Assembly: GCF_947654165.1 (NCBI RefSeq)
Contig: NZ_CANTKB010000013.1
Span: 33,908-97,907, forward strand
Length of the DNA stretch: 64,000 nt
Source: an uncultured Blautia sp.
GTDB lineage: Bacteria; Bacillota; Clostridia; Lachnospirales; Lachnospiraceae
Direction of reading: 5' to 3'
The translations under genes were made by a program, and so were the position numbers. Within the stretch, counting starts at the first letter, position 1, and every line of letters begins with the position of its first letter. Shown in pieces: positions 35,398-44,624 of this stretch. The notes under the pieces were generated by a model. That model ran no database searches, was not told the origin of the DNA, and saw only the letters and a list, made by a program, of their open reading frames with translations.

Positions 35398-37335
35398 TTA
35401 TTTTTTATCAAACAAATTTCTGTATTGCACCATTTCATACTCTTTGATCTCTTCAAATTCCATAGCTTCATCCCAGGTAAACCACTGGCCTTCCTGATTT
35501 TTTACACCATACACATTTACAACCGGATATTTTTCATATAATCCCAACAAATAGTTTTGATAATCAGTAAGCGGAATCTGGGCAGTCTGGCATAATAAAG
35601 TTGATAAATAATTCAGACTGATATTTTCATATTGTGCTTCCGGGATATCATAATTTGCATAAATCATAAAAGGTACCTGATATTCCCGGGCAGTTTTTTC
35701 CACCTGCGTTCCCTGGGAACTGTTTTCCAGTGCGTCATAAAGCTCTTCTTCTACTTTTGGATAATGGTCTCCAAACATGCAGACAACCACCGGTTCCTGC
35801 TCCTGGTCAAAGTAATCTAAAAGCTCCCTCAGTGCCTTGTCGGATTCCCGGATCAATGCGAAGTACTCCTCTGCCTTGCTGTAATTGCCCTGGGGATTTA
35901 AGATCTGCACCGGGTTCTCCATACCTCCCCAGGTATATCCACCATGATTCTGCATGGTCACATTAAATAGAAAAACAGGCCCGTTTTGTTTCTGTTCCTG
36001 AAATTTCTCTATTAACTCTTCATAGTCTCCCCGATCCGATGGTACATGGCGAAGACACTCAATGTCTTCCATATCCTCCAGATAATAGGTATGATCAAAC
36101 TCCAATGCCTGATACACATTCTTTCTGTTCCATCCTGTTGCGTCCATCGGATGCATAAAAATAGAAGTATATCCCTGTTCTTTCAATTGGCTGTTCAGGC
36201 TTGGAGTTCCCTTTTTCACATAATTTTGGTAAGGGATTGTTCCGCTTGGGAAAAAAGCATTGGAAAAACCGGTAAGAAATTCAAATTCTGAGTTAGCTGT
36301 CCATCCTCCGAAAATTGGGACACTGACATATCCCTTTACCACATTTTCTGTAAGTGCGTCCCAGTTTTCCAGAATATTCTGGTTCAGTTGGATATCTCCA
36401 AGTTTTCGGAAATCTGCAAAGGACTCATTCATAATCACAATCATATGAGGCTGTTTCTGTTCCGCTGATACTGTTTCGCACTGAACAGACGTTGACTTCC
36501 TTCCGCTTTCGATCTGAAGGGCAATCTCGCTGGTATATCCGCTTGGTGAACGCATCTTTAAATAGGGGATTCCAGCAGCAAAATCGAGAAGTGCTCCGTG
36601 ATCTTTTTCACTGGAAGCCAGTTCCCACAAATAAGGCTTCACAGAATTTTCTTCCATAAAGGTTGTGTTTCCTGCCAGAGAGACAACGATACACACCAGC
36701 CCTGTACTCACTGCACAGGACTTTACTCTGTCATATTTTTTATGTCTGTAGTGAAGATTTGCCGCCAGAAGAGTCCACAGGAGCATCCACATAATCGCCT
36801 CTATACGGTCATAGGTAAATTCCAGAGAATAGCCCTCAGCCACATTCACAGCCGTCTGAACCGCATATAAATCTGCTGCTCTTAATCCATTACCTCTGAA
36901 CTCTTTTACAAAACTGTATAACAGCCCGTAAAATGTAAAAATACCTGTCCCCAGAGCAATGGTCAGCACAAATCGGTTCAATACTGCATGCAGAAGGAAA
37001 AACACCGTAATAATAAGCAGATAATTCAAAGCTGCAAACAAAAACTTCATATCTCCGATTTCATTTTCATGAAGCTTTTCAATCTCCAAAAAGCAGCTTA
37101 CCGTAGACAGGGAAAAAATAATCGCAGCAAGCTGTCCTCTCCACTTCTCCGGGAGTTCAAATTTTACACACAGACCTGCCAGAAGTACGGCATTGATATA
37201 AAATAATTGTCTTGGATATTCCTGATCTGTCCCATACTCTGCCGCAACAGCTTCCCATATGAAACTGTAGGCTGCCAGCAATATGGCAGCCATCAGCGTA
37301 CGTTTCCAGGAAAATTCGATTTCCTCTTTTGTCAT
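35398..37335 (-). CDS. LTA synthase-like membrane phosphotransferase (sulfatase fold)
   Basis: A 645-residue protein with several N-terminal transmembrane helices (to about residue 250) and a large extracellular sulfatase-fold domain. Metal and nucleophile motifs of the LtaS/MdoB class are recognisable: MIVIMNESFADF, the nucleophile threonine in GGWTANSEFEFLTG, VTMQNHGGYTW and MFGDHYPKVE. Such enzymes transfer glycerol-phosphate or similar groups from a lipid to an extracellular glycan. It is the last gene of a nine-gene operon, 15 bp after the DUF2142 gene, and is therefore likely to modify the polymer made by that operon. Confidence 0.87.
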   Translation of the reverse strand: MTKEEIEFSWKRTLMAAILLAAYSFIWEAVAAEYGTDQEYPRQLFYINAVLLAGLCVKFELPEKWRGQLAAIIFSLSTVSCFLEIEKLHENEIGDMKFLFAALNYLLIITVFFLLHAVLNRFVLTIALGTGIFTFYGLLYSFVKEFRGNGLRAADLYAVQTAVNVAEGYSLEFTYDRIEAIMWMLLWTLLAANLHYRHKKYDRVKSCAVSTGLVCIVVSLAGNTTFMEENSVKPYLWELASSEKDHGALLDFAAGIPYLKMRSPSGYTSEIALQIESGRKSTSVQCETVSAEQKQPHMIVIMNESFADFRKLGDIQLNQNILENWDALTENVVKGYVSVPIFGGWTANSEFEFLTGFSNAFFPSGTIPYQNYVKKGTPSLNSQLKEQGYTSIFMHPMDATGWNRKNVYQALEFDHTYYLEDMEDIECLRHVPSDRGDYEELIEKFQEQKQNGPVFLFNVTMQNHGGYTWGGMENPVQILNPQGNYSKAEEYFALIRESDKALRELLDYFDQEQEPVVVCMFGDHYPKVEEELYDALENSSQGTQVEKTAREYQVPFMIYANYDIPEAQYENISLNYLSTLLCQTAQIPLTDYQNYLLGLYEKYPVVNVYGVKNQEGQWFTWDEAMEFEEIKEYEMVQYRNLFDKK

Positions 37336-37350
37336 CTTTCTTTTTCCTCT

Positions 37351-39282
37351 TTATAGACAGTAGGGTACAAAAAACGGTTGATGCATCGCTGTATGGGTGA
37401 TAAACAAAATGATCAGAAACATCACCATATTATAATTTTCTTCCTTCCATTTCGCTTCCATTTTACAGTTGTAAAACAACATATACACAGGAAACAGGAG
37501 AGGGATATAATATCTTGGCTGTACCCCTGAAATAGATGTACTTCCCACAGGCGTAAAGCAGATATACAACGCTGACCACACCAGACCAATCACGATCATA
37601 ATGAGAAAAGCCAGAAGCCCTTTATAGAAGATCGTATTCTTTTTGGTCAGTACCATTCGTTTCTTTTGTTCTGTAAGTGCCACTCCTACACAGAAAATCG
37701 CGATCAGATAATCAAACGGATGCCTTCCCGCATAGGCAAGCCCTGTCAGACTGTCAAATCCGAAAATATACTGGTTTGCTGTTTTAAAGAAGTTCTGCAG
37801 AAACACAATAAAATATCCAATTGGATGGCCTGCCACTAATGCAAGCTGCTGTCCTACATTCGTTGCTCCTCCCCTTGGATCGGCTTCTACACTTCCTCCT
37901 GCTGCCGGCAGAATCATAGTCATCAACATCCCCACACTTAAAAGTGCAGCCGCACCTTTGCAGATATACATCTGGGTTTTGCTTCCAAACTTTTCTTTCG
38001 GCATTACCAGCATCAATGCACATAAAGGCATATAAACCGGCTTCGGACAGCATCCCACAAGAAAGACCAAACCAATCAGTACCTGTTTTTTCCAGGTTAT
38101 CTTCCGGTTTATCTCGTAAAACTCTTCTACGATCATACAAAATCCAAGTATGACACACGCAGACACCACAATATCATACGTATAGGATGTAGCCTGAAGC
38201 ATCATCGTGGGCATCAGTGCCAGAACTGTGAGAAATTTTTTCCCAACAGGAACAATTCGGATCGCCCAGTACATGAGAAATGCATACAAAAACAGATTCG
38301 TCATTTTTCCTAACAGGAACTGAACATAAAAAGGTACGTGCAGTGCCTGGGCTGCCTTTACCACCAAGGCCATATGCAGTTCTCCAACCGCATTCAGCGG
38401 ATTCGCCTCTTTCGTGATAACATCCGCAGGTTCCTGCGTATGTTCATTCAAGTATTCAATCTGCAGACGTTTCTCTTCCTTTGATAAAAACGGAGCACCG
38501 TCCAGTGTTTCCGGATTATGATAGATATAACTTTCTGCTGTGCTCTGCTGAACCTCTCCTTCTTCAAACCAATAAAAAGTTTTCTTGAAGTGAATATGCT
38601 CATCCCAGGTATTACACTTCGGTGGCTGAACAGCAAGGAACAGAAGACCTGCCGTCAATACGATCACCAGAAATCCGTTTTCGATCCTCAACGCAAACTC
38701 TTTTCTATAGACTACAACACAGAGAATCAGAAAGGCAAAGCCTCCCACATAAAAAACCCGGTACCAATTCCAGTCCCAACCGTTTAAAATCGTAAACGCT
38801 CCAATCTCTACCTCTTCAGGAACCAAAAGATTGATTTCTGTCACATAATCGTCAATATTCACCACGGAAGTCTGAAGATGTTTTGTCACAGCTTCTTTTA
38901 AAACCCTGCTCTCCGGATTCTTATAAATATTCTTTGTATCAATAACAATTTCTGCTGTAAAATTTTCCTGACTTTTGTAAGTATACTGCAGCTTGTGAAT
39001 ATAACGTTCCTTCAGAGGTATGCTCACAACCTTGGATGCCGCTTCTTCCTGGTTTTCCTGAGAAGATACCTGTTCTATTTTCACGGCACTGTCCGGTATT
39101 GTCTCATCTTCCGCTACATGATTTCCCTTTAATTCCCTTCTGTATACATTTAGTTCAAAAACGCCTTCCACTGCTGCACCGGCAAAAAAGCCCAGACACA
39201 GTAAAAAAAGAAGGCAGACTGCAGGAACTTTTTTTATTCTGCTGATTCCATTTCCTGGCTTATTCTTTTTCCATAATTTCAT
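37351..39282 (-). CDS. DUF2142 polytopic membrane protein, probable GT-C-type glycosyltransferase
   Basis: About 643 residues. An N-terminal helix is followed by an extracytoplasmic region to about residue 180, then about ten transmembrane helices. The PPKCNTWDEHIHFKKTFY segment after the third helix carries the acidic/His cluster (WDEHIH) characteristic of the family. I chose ATG 39282 because AGAGG is suitably upstream; it overlaps the DUF2304 gene by 23 bases. DUF2142 proteins sit in surface-polysaccharide loci and are thought to use polyprenyl-phosphate sugars on the outer face of the membrane. The adjacent polyprenyl-phosphate GT2 would supply that donor. Confidence 0.82.
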   Translation of the reverse strand: MKLWKKNKPGNGISRIKKVPAVCLLFLLCLGFFAGAAVEGVFELNVYRRELKGNHVAEDETIPDSAVKIEQVSSQENQEEAASKVVSIPLKERYIHKLQYTYKSQENFTAEIVIDTKNIYKNPESRVLKEAVTKHLQTSVVNIDDYVTEINLLVPEEVEIGAFTILNGWDWNWYRVFYVGGFAFLILCVVVYRKEFALRIENGFLVIVLTAGLLFLAVQPPKCNTWDEHIHFKKTFYWFEEGEVQQSTAESYIYHNPETLDGAPFLSKEEKRLQIEYLNEHTQEPADVITKEANPLNAVGELHMALVVKAAQALHVPFYVQFLLGKMTNLFLYAFLMYWAIRIVPVGKKFLTVLALMPTMMLQATSYTYDIVVSACVILGFCMIVEEFYEINRKITWKKQVLIGLVFLVGCCPKPVYMPLCALMLVMPKEKFGSKTQMYICKGAAALLSVGMLMTMILPAAGGSVEADPRGGATNVGQQLALVAGHPIGYFIVFLQNFFKTANQYIFGFDSLTGLAYAGRHPFDYLIAIFCVGVALTEQKKRMVLTKKNTIFYKGLLAFLIMIVIGLVWSALYICFTPVGSTSISGVQPRYYIPLLFPVYMLFYNCKMEAKWKEENYNMVMFLIILFITHTAMHQPFFVPYCL

Positions 39283-39625
39283 CTTTTTCTTTCCTCTCTT
39301 CTTCCTGCAAAAGTGCAATCTCCTGTGTTAATCTTTTCACCTTATTGGAAAGCTTTGATACTGCAACAGAAAGTGAAAAAATAATAGGGAGCATAAAACA
39401 AAATCCTGCAAAAAACAGCATATTAATAGGTTGGCTGATTCCCATAATACGAGCCAACCATTTTGTAATTTCCGGGAAGCATGCAAATAAAATAATTCCC
39501 ATACCCAATAACAGCCACAGTAAGCTGTATCGCAGTTCTATTTCTTTATTTCTAATTTTATAAATAATATATAAAATAGCAAGAAGAGCAACTGCCACGA
39601 TAATAATTTGAATCCGTATATTCAT
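39260..39625 (-). CDS. DUF2304 small membrane protein
   Basis: A 121-residue protein with three helices (residues about 5-23, 34-52 and 68-92) and a charged coiled C-terminus (LSNKVKRLTQEIALLQEEE). DUF2304 genes commonly follow polyprenyl-phosphate glycosyltransferases, as here, where the preceding stop overlaps its start by four bases. It may form a membrane partner or flippase-like subunit for that enzyme, but the biochemical role is not established. Confidence 0.88.
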   Translation of the reverse strand: MNIRIQIIIVAVALLAILYIIYKIRNKEIELRYSLLWLLLGMGIILFACFPEITKWLARIMGISQPINMLFFAGFCFMLPIIFSLSVAVSKLSNKVKRLTQEIALLQEEERKEKDEIMEKE

Positions 39626-40326
39626 CTCCTGCCTCCCCTGATTTTTTCAAACAAAATAGCCAGTGATACTTTCACCATATAATAGACAGATTTTTTCATG
39701 GAAATAGAGGAAACTCCTCCCATGCGTTCCCGCATAATTACTGGAATTTCCTGCACCCTGCATCCTCTTTCCAGAATAGCCACAACACTTTCAGGTTCCG
39801 GATAGTCCTTTGGATAATTTAAGGAAAATTCTTTCATCACCTTGCGGTTTACCATACGCAGACCCGAAGTTGGGTCTGTAATCCTGACACCCGTAAGAAT
39901 CTTAATCAGTATACTGAAATACCGGATACCTACTCTTCTGATACTGGAAGATTGAAAGCCTTTTTTTTCTATAAAACGGGAACCAATTACCATATCCATA
40001 TTTTCTTTTTCCAGATGCTCAGCCATTACATTCAAAAATGCCGGATCATGCTGTCCATCTCCATCCACCTGTACTGCCAAATCATAACCATTTCGGATTC
40101 CATATAAATATCCTGTCTGAACAGCCCCTCCGATTCCAAGATTCACTGGCAGGTTCACCACATGAAATCCATTTTTCTCACATATCTCTCTTGTGTTATC
40201 TGTTGAACAGTCATTCACAACAATATAATCAAATTCCGGAGCATATTCTATAATATCCTGAACCGTTTTTTCAATGCATGCACTTTCATTATAGGCAGGA
40301 ATAATGACTAATTTCTTTGTACTCAT
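39622..40326 (-). CDS. Polyprenyl-phosphate-type GT2 glycosyltransferase (DPM1-like)
   Basis: A 234-residue cytoplasmic enzyme without C-terminal membrane helices. It starts MSTKKLVIIPAYNE and has VVNDCSTDNT, the VDGDGQHDP metal motif and a C-terminal R-MGGVSSIS region that places it with dolichol/undecaprenyl-phosphate sugar synthases. I chose ATG 40326, which overlaps the GT4 stop (ATGA) and has GAGAGG upstream. It probably charges a polyprenyl phosphate with a hexose for use by the DUF2142 protein. Confidence 0.88.
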   Translation of the reverse strand: MSTKKLVIIPAYNESACIEKTVQDIIEYAPEFDYIVVNDCSTDNTREICEKNGFHVVNLPVNLGIGGAVQTGYLYGIRNGYDLAVQVDGDGQHDPAFLNVMAEHLEKENMDMVIGSRFIEKKGFQSSSIRRVGIRYFSILIKILTGVRITDPTSGLRMVNRKVMKEFSLNYPKDYPEPESVVAILERGCRVQEIPVIMRERMGGVSSISMKKSVYYMVKVSLAILFEKIRGGRR

Positions 40327-41477
40327 TTGCTTTTTCCTCTCTCCCCCAGTCCGTGAACTTTTTCTGCTGTTTTTTCCCAAGTAAACAATTCCTGCACTCT
40401 TTTCTGTGCCTTTTTTGCGGCCTCCTGTCTATGCTCACTATTCTCTAACACCCTCTCTAATTCCTCTTTCAGGCATTCTGATGTAACAGTTTCCAATATA
40501 CTTCCATAGGTTTCATCGAGAATCAATTCTCCCGATCCGCCACGGTTGGTAGTGATCACGTAGCAGCCTGCTGCTGCTGCTTCAAGAACAGAGGTAGGAA
40601 AGCCTTCCGGATATTCTGTTGGAAGACAGTAAATCTGTGCCTGTCCTAAAAGAGAGGCAATCTGTTCAAATTCCAATCTCCCAAGAGGTTTAACCCTGTT
40701 ACTTTCCAGTTTTTTTACCGCTTCCAGCTCTTCTCCGTCTCCTGCAATAAAAAGACATACTTTATAAGAAGAGTTTATATCTTCCACAGCCTGGATTAAT
40801 TTAAAAATTCCTTTTTCTTTAATAAGACGTCCTGTATATACAATGGCAGCCGTGTCTTCATCTATTCCGTATTTTTCTCTAAAATTCTCTTTTGGCTGTT
40901 CTGCAATAGCAGCTATTTTCTTCACATCTACCGCATTATACAAAACACCCTCTGCCTTAATATGAAAGTGCTCCAGCCATTTACAGCATGCCTTAGACAC
41001 ACCAAAATATTCTTTGCACAAAAGCTTATCTATGCATGTAATCCCATGTTCCACTGCAGCAAATACTATATCAGGAAACCTTTTTCCTATTGTCATATGA
41101 CTGGTACCATGGTCTAAAATAATAGACCTTATTTGCTTCTTTTTTGCAAACCAGGCTCCCAACAAAGTGTGTGGATAAAATCTTGCATTAATCAGAACAA
41201 GATCAAACTCTTTATCCTGCAATTTTTTATATAATTTTCTAAAATCATTGTTCCATTTTGTCACAGGATAACGCCCTCCCATAACATTAAAACATGGGAG
41301 TCTCAGCACACCAATTCCATCCATAATTTCAAATTCTTTTTCTTTTACATCATTGGATGTAACGATCAGTACCTCATCTCCTAATTCCATTAACGCTTTG
41401 GAAAGGTTATACGTATATCTCTCAATCCCGCCCAAATATGGGAAATAATGAGAGGCAAAAATACAGATTCTACTCAT
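40323..41477 (-). CDS. GT4 family glycosyltransferase
   Basis: A 384-residue GT-B enzyme. The N-terminal GG-IERYTYNLS loop (YFPYLGGIERY) and the C-terminal nucleotide-sugar motif EYPEGFPTSVLEAAAAG (E-x7-E) are both present. ATG 41477 overlaps the flippase stop by eight bases and has GTGAGG upstream; the open reading to 41525 is not needed. A retaining mechanism is expected for the family; the sugar is unknown. Confidence 0.92.
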   Translation of the reverse strand: MSRICIFASHYFPYLGGIERYTYNLSKALMELGDEVLIVTSNDVKEKEFEIMDGIGVLRLPCFNVMGGRYPVTKWNNDFRKLYKKLQDKEFDLVLINARFYPHTLLGAWFAKKKQIRSIILDHGTSHMTIGKRFPDIVFAAVEHGITCIDKLLCKEYFGVSKACCKWLEHFHIKAEGVLYNAVDVKKIAAIAEQPKENFREKYGIDEDTAAIVYTGRLIKEKGIFKLIQAVEDINSSYKVCLFIAGDGEELEAVKKLESNRVKPLGRLEFEQIASLLGQAQIYCLPTEYPEGFPTSVLEAAAAGCYVITTNRGGSGELILDETYGSILETVTSECLKEELERVLENSEHRQEAAKKAQKRVQELFTWEKTAEKVHGLGERGKSK

Positions 41478-42741
41478 GTTTTTCCTCACTTTGTTTCTTT
41501 TTATCTCGAACCAGGTAATAAACAAAAAATACTAAAAATAAAACTGACATAACTCCTATAGACATACTATAACTGGCAGCCGCACCCATAATTGCATATT
41601 TCTTTGTGAGAAACGGAGTGAGAAAATATGTAATGATGGCTGTAATTCCACAGCACACAAACGTACTGTATTGATGTCTCATAATAATAATTCCATACTG
41701 CAAAAGCTGATATAATGCTGTAAAACCTCCGCTGATAAGAATAAGGTACAACGCTGCTTTATACTCTGATAAATCTACACCATACAGCAAATTCAGTACA
41801 GGAATCCCCAGAAAAGATGCACCTATGATGCATCCTAATGTCACAATGCCAATCACAAGGAGCTGTCTTAAAATCAATACCAGGAAACCTTTCATATCCC
41901 TCTTTACATATTTCTCAGCTAAAACAGAAACTATCGGTTTTAATACAAAAGCAGCAAACATGTTCACTACAAATGCCATCATATAAAGGGGTGAGAAAAG
42001 TCCCATCATCTCAGAGCCATAAAAGTTTTCCAGTGCATATTTCGAAGCATTAATAATATACGCATTTAAAAACGCATTAATAAACAACGGCAGTCCCTCT
42101 AAAATCAGCCCTTTCTGCCTTTGCCAGGTGGAAGAAAAAGATATACCGCCAAAAGCCCCAATGATATGGCTGTCAATAAAAAGAATAGCAGCAACATAAA
42201 CCACAGCAAGAGCTGTTAAGGATAAAATCAGATTTTTGGTAAGAAAAAGCACTATCAAAAATGCTGCCAGGCTTGCACAATCCTTTGCAAACACACCTCT
42301 GCATGCCACATCGTATCTGCCTTTTTGCTGGTATCTTCCCTCCAACAGATCAGAAACTGCTTCAGCTCCCCTAAAGAGAACCAGTATTTCGATAGCCGCC
42401 GTTTTTTCATTTGTATAAGCCCCTTGTGCACCCCAGATAACTCCTGCCAGGAGCATGGCACCTACGGTAAAAACTCTAAAAACACAGTAATCGCTAAATT
42501 TATACTTTTCTGTAACATCTGATATCTGGAATGCCCTGATATTAAAGAATCCAATAGTCATTAACTGGTTTCCAACTGTTAATGCCAAAGACAGCACACC
42601 TGCCTGTTCTATTCCAACAAATTTTGATGTCACCATTTGCATCAGAAAAGAACTTCCGGCATAAATCAAGCTGGCCAGAATGGTCCATATATAAGTTTGT
42701 TTCATGCTATGTGTATCTGGCATAAATAACTTTCTTATCAT
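41470..42741 (-). CDS. Wzx-type polysaccharide flippase (MOP superfamily)
   Basis: A 423-residue protein with twelve or more transmembrane helices, starting MIRKLFMPDTHSMKQTYIWTILASLIYAGSSFLM, the usual oligosaccharide flippase N-terminus. ATG 42741 has AGGAG eight bases upstream. It would move the undecaprenyl-linked repeat unit outward. No Wzy-type polymerase is obvious in the operon, unless the DUF2142 protein or the LTA-synthase-like protein extends the chain. Confidence 0.88.
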   Translation of the reverse strand: MIRKLFMPDTHSMKQTYIWTILASLIYAGSSFLMQMVTSKFVGIEQAGVLSLALTVGNQLMTIGFFNIRAFQISDVTEKYKFSDYCVFRVFTVGAMLLAGVIWGAQGAYTNEKTAAIEILVLFRGAEAVSDLLEGRYQQKGRYDVACRGVFAKDCASLAAFLIVLFLTKNLILSLTALAVVYVAAILFIDSHIIGAFGGISFSSTWQRQKGLILEGLPLFINAFLNAYIINASKYALENFYGSEMMGLFSPLYMMAFVVNMFAAFVLKPIVSVLAEKYVKRDMKGFLVLILRQLLVIGIVTLGCIIGASFLGIPVLNLLYGVDLSEYKAALYLILISGGFTALYQLLQYGIIIMRHQYSTFVCCGITAIITYFLTPFLTKKYAIMGAAASYSMSIGVMSVLFLVFFVYYLVRDKKKQSEEKHE

Positions 42742-42758
42742 ACGTTTCACTCCTGATT

Positions 42759-43706
42759 TCAAATCCAAAACTTATCTTTTGGTGCTTCCAGACTACATTC
42801 TGTTCCTTTGCCCTGAATCTTGGCTAATTGATAAATCTGTTCTGCAAAATAAATATCATGAAGTGATATCCCGATATTGTATGCCAGAATCCGTTCTTCA
42901 TCATTTTCACGCCCCTTTGCAGTCCCTTCCAGAACGTCTGAAATCTCTGCAAAACTTTTGAATTTGTTGAAATACTTAAAATTCTGTACATGACCTCTAT
43001 CATCTGCAAAAACTTTATCAAAAAACAGGTCACAGTTTGTAAAACCTCTTGTATGAATTGGAACTACCAGACAACCTTCTTTAAAATATTTATCCTCGCA
43101 AAAATCCTCTTCTGCGTAAGTGACGGCTGAAAGAATCACATCACTTCCATCAATCACTTCTTTATAGTCTTCACACACAACAAATTCTACATTCGGATAT
43201 CCGGAAAATGCTTCGATAAAATCCAAATGTTGTTTTTTATATTTCTTTATTTTGATTCTCATTTTTTTATCCGGATACCGTGTGAGGAGCACTTTCATTG
43301 CTGCTCTCATAGTGTTACCTACACCTATCACACCGATTTCTTGAAAATTCTTCACTGCCAACAATTGAATCGCATGTACTGCCACCGCACCTGTCCGCAT
43401 TGTGGTGATAAAATTCCCATCAAGAACTGCTTTTTGTTCCCCTGTATCCAGATTGTATAAAAGAATCTGGCTGTCCAATGCCGGCATCCGGCTAGGATAT
43501 CTGCTCACTACCTTCACTCCGGCAATGCTCTCTTTGGGCAATATAGAAGGCATTGTGTTATAAAAAATCTCACCTTCCATTTTCATACTGATTTTCGGTG
43601 GAAGTTTCATGCTGTGCTTATTCCTTAATATATAATCTACCCAATCAAAACATTGGCTGGGAGATATCTGCATTTCCATAATATCTCTATGTGCAATAAT
43701 CTTCAA
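42759..43706 (-). CDS. Ornithine cyclodeaminase/mu-crystallin family protein
   Basis: A 315-residue NAD(P)-binding protein. The family's substrate strand is seen in IAGVKVVSRYPSR and in DGNFITTMRTGA, followed by the Rossmann motif IGVIGVGNTMRAA. Members include ornithine cyclodeaminase, ketimine reductase, alanine dehydrogenase and SbnB-like opine-forming enzymes. The local context (LicD, nucleotidyltransferase-aminotransferase fusion, flippase) argues against ornithine catabolism and for making a nitrogen-containing precursor of the polymer. That functional reading is inference. Confidence 0.85.
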   Translation of the reverse strand: MKIIAHRDIMEMQISPSQCFDWVDYILRNKHSMKLPPKISMKMEGEIFYNTMPSILPKESIAGVKVVSRYPSRMPALDSQILLYNLDTGEQKAVLDGNFITTMRTGAVAVHAIQLLAVKNFQEIGVIGVGNTMRAAMKVLLTRYPDKKMRIKIKKYKKQHLDFIEAFSGYPNVEFVVCEDYKEVIDGSDVILSAVTYAEEDFCEDKYFKEGCLVVPIHTRGFTNCDLFFDKVFADDRGHVQNFKYFNKFKSFAEISDVLEGTAKGRENDEERILAYNIGISLHDIYFAEQIYQLAKIQGKGTECSLEAPKDKFWI

Positions 43707-43728
43707 ATTCCAGTCTCCTCCCTATTTC

Positions 43729-44610
43729 TTACCCATTTATAACAGGCTCTTCTCCTTCGAACTGCAAAATATACGGACAATGGTTCACTTGCTTGTCAAG
43801 TGGAGGAATCTGCATATAATCTCCATATACTTTTCTCAGAGCCTCATCATTATTATGAAGGATATGAATGGTTCCATCTTCAAAAGGAACCTCTTCCAAT
43901 GGAAACATATCCTGATACCGGAACATTTTTTTCAAAGCAGTCGGCTGTCCAAAACAAGTAACCATTTCCCCCTTCTGCATGTTATATTTTACCGATTCTT
44001 TTTCAAAACATTGATATAAAAATCTGGGGGATATATGAAAGATTTTTAATACATAATGTACCATCCAGCAAATTCTTGAAGCTGCTTTTCCCATAATCCC
44101 TTTCAAAGGAATTAAAGGATATGCTGTTCCGCACAGATAAATCAGCCTGTCCAAATATGTGGTTTTAAACAACTGCCTTTTTCTTAATTTTTCTGTAGGT
44201 GCTGCAAAATCAAAAGGAAAAATATCCAGAAAGATACACTGCTCATATCCAAAATCTTTTGTGAGATTTGAGACAAAAAGAGTTCCCTTTCTTTGAAGTT
44301 TTACCACACTTCCTGCACTTTGTTTTGTTTTTGCAGGAGACATCACACGATAGTGTTCCCCCAATTCTTCTTCTGCAATTATCATAAATTTTTCAAAATC
44401 ATCTCTGAGCATTCCCACATCAATATCATCATCCCATGGAATAAATCCCTGATGTCTCACTGCCCCGATTGCTGTTCCATATACAGCAAAATATTGTAAA
44501 TTATGCTTTTTGCAAACCTGCTGAAAATCTTTTAGCATCTCTACATGAACCTTATGCAGGCGTTCCAGTGTTTCTGGTTCATATGGCTTTGTCACATTCA
44601 CTTTTCCCAT
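43729..44610 (-). CDS. licD: LicD family phosphotransferase
   Basis: A 293-residue protein with the LicD core: YFAVYGTAIGAVRHQG followed by the metal-binding FIPWDDDIDVGM. LicD proteins transfer phosphocholine, or in other members ribitol or glycerol phosphate, from a CDP-activated donor to a cell-surface glycan. It is 14 bp after the LicC-like fusion gene, which would supply the CDP donor, and precedes the cyclodeaminase-family gene by 22 bp. No choline uptake or kinase gene (LicA/LicB) is present in the window, so choline may not be the group transferred. Confidence 0.9.
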   Translation of the reverse strand: MGKVNVTKPYEPETLERLHKVHVEMLKDFQQVCKKHNLQYFAVYGTAIGAVRHQGFIPWDDDIDVGMLRDDFEKFMIIAEEELGEHYRVMSPAKTKQSAGSVVKLQRKGTLFVSNLTKDFGYEQCIFLDIFPFDFAAPTEKLRKRQLFKTTYLDRLIYLCGTAYPLIPLKGIMGKAASRICWMVHYVLKIFHISPRFLYQCFEKESVKYNMQKGEMVTCFGQPTALKKMFRYQDMFPLEEVPFEDGTIHILHNNDEALRKVYGDYMQIPPLDKQVNHCPYILQFEGEEPVING

Positions 44611-44624
44611 GTTTTACCGGTTCC

